NCBI GenBank assembly: GCA_951230915.1
Contig: OX579636.1
Coordinates: 27,029,567-27,093,566 of the forward strand
Origin: Antitrichia curtipendula
Taxonomy: Eukaryota; Streptophyta; Bryopsida; Hypnales; Leucodontaceae
Reading direction: 5' to 3'
Length of the DNA: 64,000 nt
Each line of letters opens with the position of its first letter. The stretch's first letter is position 1. Both the position numbers and the translations under genes were made by a program. A model generated the notes under the pieces. The model did no database searches, was not told where the DNA came from, and worked only from the letters and a program-made list of their open reading frames with translations. Shown one piece after another: positions 12,224 through 24,500 of the stretch.

Positions 12224-12453
12224 TAGTGCAACGAGCCTCTTTTAGAGGTCTAAAGGTGAATGTAGAAAAACAAGCCCCCCTATTTTGTGCCGTATTCATT
12301 TTAATGTTAACACTTCTCCTAGCTAATTTGGGGCCTCCGATAGCAAATATGAACTCAAAATTTGCAAAAAATAAATTTGTGTAACAAATAAAAGGTTCCT
12401 GCAATTTCCCCCGGGGTAAAAGAAGAGCCTCCGCAAGAGGCTCGCTGCACTAG
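12224..12453. mobile_element. 230-bp MITE upstream of the DEG5 gene
   Basis: The left end TAGTGCAACGAGCCTCT matches the reverse complement of the right end (TAGTGCAGCGAGCCTCT), and both continue into a GAGG. A TA on each side of a GTGCARCGAGCC terminus would suit a Tc1/mariner (Stowaway-type) duplication, but the exact edge is ambiguous. Its right end lies about 270 bp before the DEG5 start codon, so it may overlap the promoter. Confidence 0.58.
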
Positions 12454-12720
12454 TATGGACTCGACCCTCTCAGAATGTTCTGAACTGCGGTCACAGGTCC
12501 CTCATCCATATCCATTCCCGGCATACCATTCCTCCCCTATCCCCGTGCCCTGCGAAGCCCCTCCCTGCCCCGGCCGCTTCTTCGCTCCCCTCCCCATCAG
12601 AACTCTGCATTTCGGCCAACATTTCATCAATCTGCTCCATTCCCCTTTCCCGTACAATTTTCTATCAATGTCGAATTTCATTGCAACTGCGCGAATTCCT
12701 TTCCCATAAGTTTTCTGGCC

Positions 12721-15700
12721 ATGGACACGGCTCCAGCGATGTCGAATTGTCGAAGCTCCGGATGTCTCCAATCCTTGAGCGTGGGGCTCCGCAGTTCACC
12801 TTCCTCTCGTTTGAATCTGAAGCAACACCGAAGCTCAGTGTATTGGCATGGCAGGAATTCCCAGCAGTCGGTGGTGAGCGCTTCCTTGAAATTGAGTCGG
12901 AGGGTGGCCTTGGTGAGCTTCATGGCCGCGCCTTCCGTTCTGACATTGGTGCCGCTGACGTCGCGGGCGCTGGAGCTTCCGTCGTTTAAGGACGAATTCG
13001 ATCAGGAGGAGGACAGCTTGATTGAGCTTTTTTCGGTGAGGAGTTCCTTCTTGTTATGCGTGATTCGTTGTGTGATTGGAGTCTTGGTGATTGTGAATTG
13101 AGGTGCATTATTTTGTTGTTGTATGGGAGGGGAATGCGAATTTGAAATGTTTTGCATTGGAGCATGGATATGGGAATGGTGGAATTGTAATGGATTACGG
13201 TATTGTTAGGGGAATCGAATGCACAGAAGGATGGATTGTTTGGCCACTGTATGCAAAAGTTAGGAGGGTTCAAAATGGTGGACGAAGTGCTACAAAGATA
13301 GAGAAAGAGCCGCATTACTACCATTTCTTACCAATTTTATTTGCGTCTTGAGGTGGATACAAGCATTAACCAAGTGTCTTGTGTGTTTGTAAAGTGCAGA
13401 ATGCAACTAGGTCTGTGGTGTCGGTTCAGAATGTGCAAACTTTGGGCAGCAAAGTGGTAGGGCAACCTGTCAGTGAAGAAGAGGAAGTGAAGGTGGAAGG
13501 TATAGGTTCCGGGTTTATCTGGGACAAGTTTGGCCATGTTGTACGTCTCCAAAGCCTTGTAGTACTTTCTTTACATTTCTTGCTTTAGCATCAAAAGTCG
13601 AAATGAAACATTTTCCTGATAGATGCTCATGAGGCTTCCACCAATAGGTTCTGTTTCGATTATGTATTTTTACCATAGATGTTTGAAATGATGCCTTTGT
13701 GAATCCCACTAGTATGAATTACAGAAACCTATGGATCAGTTTTTAATTTGAAATAGGGTTGATTTGAGGTCGCATTCTGCTCGTCTTTTGCAGGTAACCA
13801 ATTATCACGTGATAGCCAGATTGGCCATGGATTCTTCAGGACGACAGAAAGCTCAGGTACGAAACCGATTATTGTGCAATGAGTAGTAGTTTTTGGAGAT
13901 ATCTAATAGATAATCTATCAATTAAGTGGCCTGTGTGTTCCTGATGTTCAAATCATCCCAAATTTCTAGGCATGCATTTAAAGGTTGTCCATATGAAGAC
14001 AAGAAGGCGGGTTTTCCATTATTCTCATGTAGTGAAATGTGACTCATTTTTCAATTCTATCTTGGTCAATCTTACAGGGAAGGCGTTGTGAACTCTTGGG
14101 GTCCGAATTTCTTAAATTTTTCTGTAGTGAGCGACCTAAGTGGAAATCTGGGTAATTCACGGGTTTGCTGTTGATATCCAGGTGTCGGTTCTAGGAAAGG
14201 ATGGGACAATCACAGTGCATGATGCTTCTCTGATTGGCATTGATTCCAGCCACGATCTGGCTGTTCTCAAGGTATACGAAGTCAAGTTTATCTATGAGTT
14301 CATGAATTACCAGGAATAGCTGTGACTTCACACATCTTATGTTTTCTTCCACGTCATTTTGTTATTCCACGCTGATGCCCGCTACCATGTCGAATTAACG
14401 AAGAAGTGATTTTGTTTTTTGAGATTGATGCACCGGCAGAAAGGTTGACTCCAATTCCTGTGGGGACATCTGAAGATATTCGTGTGGGTCAAAACTGTTT
14501 CGCCATTGGCAATCCGTATGGCTTCCAGCATACTCTCACGACTGGGGTAATAATTCTTGCCCCGATTACATTAGTTTAAGCTCCCTCGACACCAGCAGGT
14601 TTATTCTTGGTATAGATTGTGATTTCTCTTTTCTCTTAACCAATATGTCAAACCTTGTTAATGCAGGTAGTCAGTGGATTAGGCAGGGAGATTCCATCGC
14701 CAGCTGGAGTACCTATTCCAGGTGCTATCCAGACAGATGCTGCCATCAATGCTGGTAAATGTTTAACTCTGGATTGAAAATGCCTTTGCCCGGTCATTGT
14801 GCGTACAATATTCTGTCATTGACAAGAGAAACAACTGGGAAAGCAGATAGGTTCTTAGTATTGAAAGTAACTATGGTTGGAGCCATAGTTATATATCTGG
14901 TTGAGGCATGCGATTGGTTGTCAGTTTTCATGTTTTTATTTGAATAAAAGGAAACACGTGTTTCATGTCGAGAATAACGTTATTTATTGATTCTAATTCA
15001 TCTTTCCCTTCACTAGCACTTCACTTGAAGCGAAGTTACTGCTCTAGTTTGCTGCAGAAGTAAGTCGCACTAGTGCTGAGATATGCGCTGCTCGTGACAC
15101 CTTTAGGATGAACTTTGCAGGTAACTCAGGAGGCCCATTGCTGGACTCGTTTGGACGTATCATTGGAGTGAATACTGCGACCTTCACTCGCGCTGGTTTG
15201 CATCAAAATCCTATTATTTCTGTGCACATGCATAACATTCTGGGGTCAGTTGGAAGATTATCCTTATGGGGAAGAAACCATTGTATGCATATGTGGAGCC
15301 ATAAGAATGATGGAAAGAACGATAGAGAGGATGGTGGAAGAATCAACGTCTAGGAGAGAATTGAGGAGAGCTTGTAGAAGCCAGAACCATACCTGTGTGG
15401 GAAAAATTATTCTTCGTACAGGATGGTAATTGTGAATCTCAAGACAATTATGAAATTAGATTTAAGTAAGATACATTTCTTGTTTTTACAAAAAATATGG
15501 TACCTGCAAGATAATGTGAGCTTAATAACTTGAAGGTCACAAAAGGGGTGTCAGAGTCCTGTAGAAGTAGGTCATTTTCAAAATCGCGTTCCAAATCTCT
15601 GGAAATGGACTAATACTTTAAAAAAAGAGCTAATACTTTGGAGAAAGAAGAATTGCATTGTATCTAATTTGGTAACAAACCTCCAAATTGTGGAGTAAGA

Positions 15701-15957
15701 ATTGCGAGGTCTAATTTGAGTTTCACTGAATGAAAAGTCGTGTAAAGTGAGTACATGGCAGGGTCTCTAAAAACAACTAATTCATGTTTTGTTATCTTTC
15801 TGCAGGCTCAGGGATGTCATCAGGTGTGAACTTTGCCATACCCATCAACACGGTGCGCATGCTGGTACCCCGTTTAATTGTTTATGGGACAGTGACACCA
15901 ACTCAATCACCACCTGTCATCCCATCCAAGAGTTTAGCAAAACGGTACAGCACGTAG
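12721..15957 (+). CDS. DEG5: DEG5-type chloroplast thylakoid-lumen serine protease
   Basis: Eight exons: 12721-13035, 13400-13540, 13794-13856, 14182-14271, 14424-14546, 14667-14754, 15121-15195 and 15806-15957, giving 348 residues. This is a trypsin-fold DegP/HtrA protease with catalytic triad H157 (TNYHVIA), D198 (SHDLAVL) and S276 (GNSGGPLL). The chain ends shortly after NFAIPINTV...LIVYGT with no PDZ domain. That distinguishes plant DEG5 (323 residues in Arabidopsis) from DEG1 and DEG8, which carry PDZ domains. The N-terminus looks like a plastid transit peptide, followed by R60-R61 and a hydrophobic stretch to about residue 79 ending SRA, which fits a twin-arginine lumen signal. In Arabidopsis DEG5 forms hexamers with DEG8 and helps degrade damaged photosystem II D1. 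Exon 5 must use the GAG acceptor at 14421-14423; the stronger-looking CAG at 14437-14439 breaks the frame. Confidence 0.92.
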
Positions 15958-18546
15958 TATTGTGTTCATTCCGTAGGGAAACATTTAGTGTAGAACCAGC
16001 TGTGGTTGGAAAAGTAAAACTCATAGCAATACTGTGTACTTAGTATTTCAAATCTCATATTCAGCTTGTGGAACATCACGATTGTGACATGTTGCTGCAA
16101 ATTATGAATCTCAAATGTATGCTTTCGTTGATGTAAAATGCACATTCAAGTGATTATGATTCATTGCAAAATTATATAATGCTTACATCTCAAAGAATTG
16201 ATGTTGGATGAGAAACTTGTCCTTTTTGCTAGTCCATTTGTTGCTTTAGATTTGTGCATGCGCTTCGGAATGGGTCAAATGAGTTTTCAAAATGTCAAAT
16301 TGCTACTTGACACTCACGTTACTAATAGAAATTTTAAGAATCTTAATTGACAATCTAAAAATGTTGTCATTTCCTACAAGAAGAAATACCTTCTTTGGAA
16401 TGATGAGTAATCTTTTTAACCTTTTTTTTTTATCATTTGGTATCGTATCCTTTTACATTATGAAATGTTGTTCAATTTCTTCCTTCAAAATAGAAAGATG
16501 TTAGGCTCATTTTAAATGGAGGCCCTATGCCAAACGAAGAAGAAACCTTATAGACCAGCCATGTGACTTCAAATGTTGAGCAGCATCTCTAGTCCAAGAT
16601 TGGGTTGTGTCTTTCAAAAGTTTAAATCTTTTGCCCAAGCCAAATTGTTTCCACTTTCTCTAGGCCACCTTGGTGCTCCTTGGATGTTTGTTTTTTGATG
16701 TTTCCTTGAAGGCTATGGCTTTCATCTAAAATGAAGTTAGATTGGGAAAGTATACTACCGGTATCCAATAAGAATGCTTGATTTTTGTCTTATCTTGCTC
16801 TTAGCTCTTCATCTAAAGTAGACCTTAGTCTCAATTACTAAGATACAAACAAAAATAATCACCAAAATTTGCATAATGTTTGTGCCTTCAACTTTGCAAT
16901 TTTGTAATTTGTCAAATATACCATCTATATAAGCATAAATTCTAATATTGTACAAGGTCAAATTCAACAAAGAGGTGCTAAAATGGAATGTCCACATTAG
17001 ATTTTGGAAAGTCCATGTTACCTTGTACCAATTACTAAATGCCATGTAGCACTTTTTGACAAAAATTACTTAATTTATGTTAAATCTAACATTCACATAC
17101 TTGCCTAAAATTTGCTTTGGCAAACTATCTAGGGAACCCTTCCATTTGCGTTAGTGATCCACCCATCACCACAATCTTACCAACCTTTTATCATAATAGC
17201 AATACACTTAGAAAGCAAACATGTCAACCCACACTTTAACAAGGGTTTGCCCATACTTCAACAAGGGGCTACTCATGCTTTAACATTTTACCTTTGAAAA
17301 TCACAAAAAATTCACTTCTCGTCAAAATATTTTCATTCTTTTTGCAAACGACTTTTCTCAAACTTTTCAGAAAAAGATGGGAGTTGAAAAATAGCTCCTT
17401 GTCAAAATGCCTTCATTCTTTTTGCAAATGACTTCTCTCAAAATTTTCAGAAAAATATGAAGGCTAACAAATAGCTTCTCCAAAGTACCTCGATAGCAAA
17501 TCTGTATGCTAATGGGCAGTTCCACCTTACATGCTCCTTCCATGACATACACGCTCAACTTGCAGTTTTAATACATTTCTTAATTTTAGAAATTCTTCAT
17601 AATTATGAAGTGAGTCCAAAACTAGACCTGGTAGGCCATAACTTCACCAACCTACGCTGTAGGTTTACCTTAGTACAAGCTATTTATACCAAATATTTTC
17701 CCTTGATCAGTTGAAATCATCTGCAAGACTAAACCGAGCTAGAAGCATGAAAAAGGCTAAGAATGACAGAACATACTAACCTTGAAAACTCATGAAAATT
17801 TCAAAAACATTCACACCTCAAAAGGCCAAAGGCCTCTCACTCTCTTCATTACAAAGCTTTGAACTCAGAAGAGAAAAAATAGAGGAAGGTGAAAATCCAC
17901 TAATTGGATCATAATAGCAGCCATTCAAAGACTGATAATAACCACATTGTTGGCAATTAGAAGCTCAAGGGTTAAACGGTTAACACAAAAATGAAAAATG
18001 AAACATTCTATTCTTAACTCACTTGGAAGACCATGCTTTTGGAGAAAATTAACTGGAGACTAGTGTGACGCTATTCTAGAATGAAAAGCACAGAAGATGG
18101 GGGAAGAATCAAATGGCTATGAGAGAATGGAAAACATGTTAACCAAGAGGATCCTTTATTGGAGAATTTCTGCTCGTAAAGATACCTTTCGGAATATGAA
18201 TAGTCTCTGTTCAAGAATGTTATGGATTACAAAAAGGTGAAGAACCAACGCATCCACAAATTTCCGCAAATTATTTATACAGTAACTCTCTCTCAGCCTA
18301 CTTATAGACTGGTTATAATTGGATGGTGGCATTAATCCTTTTCCAAGCCACAGCACATGAATTGGCATATACATCCTTTGTATCAAATGCCTCCAGCTAC
18401 GTAATTCCTATACAAGTTTATTCGTGCAATAATGAACTCTCATTCAAATCAAAGAATGGTATTGTGCGCATTGAGCGGCGGAGCCTAGGAAAAATATTAG
18501 GGTCAGGTATCCAACCCCAAGCGCTCACAACTCGGCATGCATGTGC
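15958..18546. other. Convergent spacer between DEG5 and the ORP gene
   Basis: The two flanking genes point at each other, so the ends of this interval should hold both 3' untranslated regions. The middle is AT-rich, with one short tandem duplication (17308-17475) and no supported gene. Confidence 0.45.
17308..17475. repeat. Two-copy tandem duplication, ~80-bp unit
   Basis: Copies begin near 17318 and 17398. Both contain GTCAAAAT, TTCATTCTTTTTGCAAA, GACTT-TCTCAAA and TTTTCAGAAAAA in the same order, with scattered substitutions. Confidence 0.55.
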
Positions 18547-21500
18547 CTACATGATATCAGGACAATTTTCCCAGTCTTGATTCTCACGAGCATCCCAGTA
18601 TGAGCCCTTGAAAACCCACGAGGGCTCGGAGTTACCTTCGTCAATAGGCTTCACCTCTGATACTCCAGGCTCTCGCTGCAACAAAAAAAGTTCCAACTTT
18701 TGGTGGTAAGAAAAGCAACTTCATATCTTCCAACTCGGATCCTATTCAGTTTCTAATGAGCTGACTGACAGGTCGAGTATTAAAAATGGTGCCTATGAAC
18801 TACGACTCTGGAAGCGCAAGATTTAGATAAGCTCATGTCATGATGTCACTGCTTTTCCCGAACCATTAGACGCCACGTGCGGAAGGTGCTTTAATAAAGA
18901 GTTGAGAAGAAAGGGCACCTCAGCAAACCACATGTTCTGCCATTCGATCCCCTGTTCTTTTCGCACCCGTCGAGCAATCCTCTGTTTGTCTTCCAAGCGC
19001 AGCTTTTCTGGTGTAGCTTTCTCCAAGTCGCCATCCTCCTGAAGGACGGACAGTCAATTATAGTGCGTCTTCAATATTCATAAAAGCAAATATAAAGTAC
19101 TCAGCAAAAATGATACGACAAGAGAAGATAATTCAATGGTATTCTCAATACTAATGACCTCGATCGAATCATACTTACCAGTGCACGTTGATCGGGTCGA
19201 AACCTGGAATCAGTGGGAGGAAGTGCCGCCTTCAACTTCGGTGTCAATTCTGCAGTTGACAAATACATCGATATAGCGCATAAGCATCAGCAATATGGTG
19301 CGTTGACAAATGAGGCATTAACAACATGAACATAATGTGATCTCATAAGGCTATCACGTGGAGAGTGACAAAAAAATCCAACATAAAAAAACAGTATCCA
19401 AACAAACAAGCATCTGATCCTCTGACAAACTCATCACGTCCTAAACTTCAAAACGTATGATCAGACTCACCATTCAAAGCCAGAGTGTATCGAGTGAAGC
19501 AATATTGCTGACGATAATCTTCAATTTGTTCAGGTGCTTTCCAAAGTAGTCTCACATCCGGACCATTGACGTCAAAGTTAGTGCATGATTCTGGACACGA
19601 ATAAATAGCTTCCATGTAGTTACCAAAAACCGTATAGTGTGGAACCCCCTTCGCATCATAGATCTGCAATCGAGATCAACAATATTAGCATCACAATCAA
19701 CTTCAAACCTCTAATCTGATTGATCTCACAATCAAGATTTGATTTCACATTTAGCTAGACATAACCGAGCAAAGCAGGAAAAGCAAAACAAGAGTAACCC
19801 CGCAGCAATTGCAGTAGTCAAATTTAAGTATTCATTAAGTATTCAGAACAAACCTTTCCCGTAATGCGGCATTGCTCTCGACTGCTTGCTTTGTGGAAGC
19901 GGACACGAGCCACTTCCCCTGTGTTGTGATTTACCACAGAAACCTCTCCATAATTGTCAATCCATGGTTTACCTAGGACAACATTGTGAATACAAAGTGT
20001 TGCTCGATTCCATGTCATATGATCTCCGTACTTAGGAATTTTAAGATGAACTCCTCCATTGCACAGCACCTGCCAAAAAGCACTCATTTCAGTGCCGCAG
20101 TGGCATCAAGAAGTTTCTGAGATAATAACGTGATAAGAGCATGCGGATGGACAAACCTCAATACTTCTCCCCCAAAACTTGTTCTTGATCTCAATCTCGC
20201 CATAAAGTTGATATGTCCCACCTGTGTTTTCACTCTGGAAGGCTAATATTGGAGGGTGGTGGCTGACCTGCAAGAAGTCAAATAAATAAAAAGATCAGTA
20301 CCGTGTGACTGCAGCCACGGAATCATCACAGTGTCAGCTTCAGGTGCAGGAAGCATCTAGAAGTGATACCAAAGACTTTACTGAGGAAGATCTTGGTTAC
20401 TGGTAACAACATTACACCAACATAAAAAACTGTTTATTACTGTCCATGGACATAATACTCGCTTGATCATACAAACCAATGATTCTTTAATAAATACTTA
20501 ATGTACGAAGTATCCTAGTCTATGCCTGAACAACCAAAACAGAATCGCACCTGCTCTGTCAGAAACCAGCTCTGATTATCTTGGTACTCGTAAGTTTCCC
20601 CCAACAAAGGATTAAAAGGTTTCGCATCACGATGAATGCTCCCATAATAGCTTGCGCATGTGAATGCAGTGGCCAAAAGCAACCGCTCCAAAGAGTCTGT
20701 CTTCTGAACTGCCTGCTCCAATAAATGCCTGCAAAAATAAGATGAAAGAGGCGTTTTTGTACCATTGGTCAAGGCGGAACCGAAATCCAACCTTCTAATT
20801 CACATATATAGCGTTTAAAATTGTGTCGTGCTGAACTCTATATGTTCATTGATAGATTTTTGACAAAACTTAAGTTCATTAAATTTATCGTTATACATAA
20901 AGTTCACCACGAAGGGAATTCGGTACGTGAGTGTTTACCGATACTGGAGTTCTTCTGCACACTTTTGAAGTACTGAAAGGGGTTCATTGATAGTAGCAGG
21001 CATAGTGATGTGGTTAAGATCCCGGCCCACTGCATTCTTCAGTACTGTCCACAGAGTAAACCCTCGTGAAAGTGGTCTAGGAGCTGGTAATCTGTAAGCA
21101 GTTATAAGGGAAACAGTGAGCAGGACACATTCGTAGAAGCAAAATAATACTCTATGATGGTATCAAGCATATCTAGATGAATACTTGGGATGTAGAATGT
21201 GAACAAGCAACAAACCTCGTCCTCGGCTGATCAATCTCTTCACCTTCAGCTTCAGACAAAAACTCGGCATCCCCTGTTTCAGCTTCCTCAGGAGGTTCTT
21301 GATTACCATCAGCGTTTTCTTGTTCGTCAGGCAACATTGACCGAGCCGCAAATTCATGATGATTCAAGACTTCCAAGGCCTCAAAGTACTCCTTCCATAT
21401 ATACAGCACATGCCTAAATTTAGCATATTCTTGGTACATTCTTCACATCCTTCCAGATAGTGATTTCAATATCATACTAATAAAACCAGCACACAGCTTC

Positions 21501-24500
21501 AAGGACCACGACGATGATATATAAATTGTATCAGAAAGCGCTTCTGTAGACACTCATAGAGAACCCATGGGAAAATCAACACCTTAAGTCAAATTGGATA
21601 ACCAACAGCAAATAACCCTTTCACTGCCCATGCGACCATATTCCGTCACACAAAAGCATCAAATTTAAAACATTTAAAACCTCGAAACTCAAGCTCAAGA
21701 GTTCATTTCTTTTGATGGAGTAAATCTTCTCCAACAACGATGTCCAAACAATGTAAAGAACACTCTGTTTCTAATTATCATTGAAGCGACTGGATGACTA
21801 AAATGCCCAATGAGAAGATTGGAGGGATTTACTCAATTATGTCAGTTTCTGTATGGACATTTTCAGTAATACTATGAAACCAACCGGGTTTACCAATTAT
21901 TAATGATTCAAATTCAAATGAGTTAGGATCCGTATTCGAAAAATTTGCTAAGATGCTAATGTAAGTTAATTTAAAAAATCTAAGACATTAAACTCTGTAG
22001 GTACGGATGTTCCTGACCATTATTCAGTACAATTACTTGTCAAAGTTGAAACCTAACAAATCTTTGAGGTAAAATAATATAGCACATCTGGTCCTCTCCA
22101 TACCTCATTACCAACATCAGGATGCACTATTGCAATGTCCTCTTCAGTATCGTCTCCATCTTCCTCAACTTCCTCTTCAGAAGTATTTTTGCGACCACAA
22201 TCACACCGTTTCTGCCGAGCAACCAAAAAGGATGAACACCGGGGGTACGAAAGTGCAGACGACAGGGTGGGCCGTCCAAAGCTATTACACATGTAACACT
22301 ACAAAAGAACACTAAAAATGCATTTCTTCGCAAGTGACTGTCCACTTGAATATGTATCTTAACCTTCCGAACAAACTCATCTCTTAGTTAAAATAAATCG
22401 CAAACTTTCAAAAGCTTGTGCTCATTGACGATGCCTTTACATATGTTAACTATTTCCTGCATTTGATCACCAAAACAAGACCCCAAAATACGAGAAGAAA
22501 TCGAACACCTTGATGCATCTAACATCTACGCCCTGCAATGCTCAAACGAACCTTCTGTCTTTCCCTCATACTCAATAGAGCGGCTCGATCGTGATGAAGT
22601 TGGGGCAGGGACCGCATTGCTTGTTGTAATACGGCATTCTCTGCTTCAAGTTCAAGGACTCGATATATCTCTTCCTTCAAAGCCTACAAGGATCGTTCAT
22701 CATAAGATATCACTAAGTCATTCATGGATACATCAGCGCCCAAGAAAATAACAGTACTAAATATAGCGACGAGATGAGTCATGAACATCACCACGAGCGC
22801 TGAAAGACACCAAGCATCGACATAAGTACAGATGACAGCGAATTCGGAAGGTAAATTAAATATAAATGTGCTTCGGACAGTCGACACCACATACCTAGGG
22901 TGTATACTCAGAGGATTCTACCGTTTACTCAAAGTAAAACAAAAGAAGGCTAATAGCTATCTCTAGAGGGTAGAGTACTCAATGACTTGACAATGCACTT
23001 CTTGAAGTCTGCTGACAACTCCTAAACATTAACAGACACATGCTCGTAGAAAATATATTGATTTAACCTTTGAAATATTTTGTTTCATACAAAATTCATT
23101 CTAATCAAAATTACAGTTTCCAACTGTTTATCATGTATTTTCACATAAATACAATGGAAAGAGAAATGTGAAAGCCAACCTCTGTGTACGTATCCAGCAT
23201 GTTGTTCCAAGCGGCATGTAGAGGCCCTTGCCTGAGTAGCCCGTTCCTCCCAGGACCTGTAGATCCCTCCTTGTCGATCGCTTTGAATTGCGCAGTCCCA
23301 AATCTGACTTCCTTGCTTCCATGACTTGAGGCCCCACCTGTTCTAGAAGCTGATCCGTGTGATGACCCATCTGATTCTCTACTTTGTATGAAGAGCTCTC
23401 GCTCCAACTTCTTCATAAGGCTCGGATCGAGTTCCTGGCTGGATGTTGGAGTAAAACCGTAGACGGAATCTCCATTTCTCTTCCGTTGCAAAGGACCACT
23501 AAACTTAAGAGTCTGTTTTTTAGATCCTAATTCGGTATCCGATGCATTTCCATGAACACTACGCTTCCTTCCTGGAAAACACTCAGCTCCGATGCAGCTC
23601 ATATCCTGGGGAAAAGAGTCAGGATCATCCTCAGACCGCTCATCCAGCGACAAAGATAAACTTCTTCGCCTGTCCCTTCTAAACTTCTTATCAGTTCGTA
23701 CGTTGAAAGCGGGCGCAGGCGCCGACTTTTGAGACCTGCGCAAACAAGCACGGACTGGTTAGCAGATCAAATGAACATACCCAGCTTTCAGATAATACTG
23801 GAAGAGTCAAAAGAGAAAAGAGAATATTGAAGTTGCCTACAACGTATTATCATTATAGAACTGCCGATTTAAAGGCCAACTTTAAATATCTTAAAAGCAA
23901 ATCAACTAAATTCATCCCACTGAGCCTCATTCAAAATGGTACAACTCTCCCACTCATCCACATATGTAAGCTTTGGTAACAACTACACTGCACACTAACT
24001 GGATACCTCATTATCTACTATTCCTCATTAGAATATGCAAATCGTTGCACGTGCGTTTTCCATAAATTTCGGAATCAGAGAATACTCGGATATAGCTCAC
24101 GATACAGGGATGCGACTTCAGTGCATAGTTAGGCTCAGAGTCAGCATGATCAAGACAGAAAATCACCTGATACTTGTTACATCTTTAGTAAACTCCTTGG
24201 GCAGCAATGCCTCTGAGTCGCTTTTCCACTTGAAAAGAGACCGAGAACCACTTCTGCCATGGGGGTCATTTTCCTGTGACTGTAACATTCGAGGTGAGGT
24301 CGCTCCAGAATGATTCTGAGAAGTATTTGATGCTCCTACCTCCGGGGAAGATATTTTGTCATCTCCCGTCGCTGGAGTAACATTCGGCTGCTGAGTGACA
24401 TCTGAGTCATAAGCTTCGTTCTCCGTCACGAACAACCCATTTGACCTCCAATTAGTCTCAGGCAACGTCGGCAATGCAGGAATCCCGTTTGCCGTCTGTT

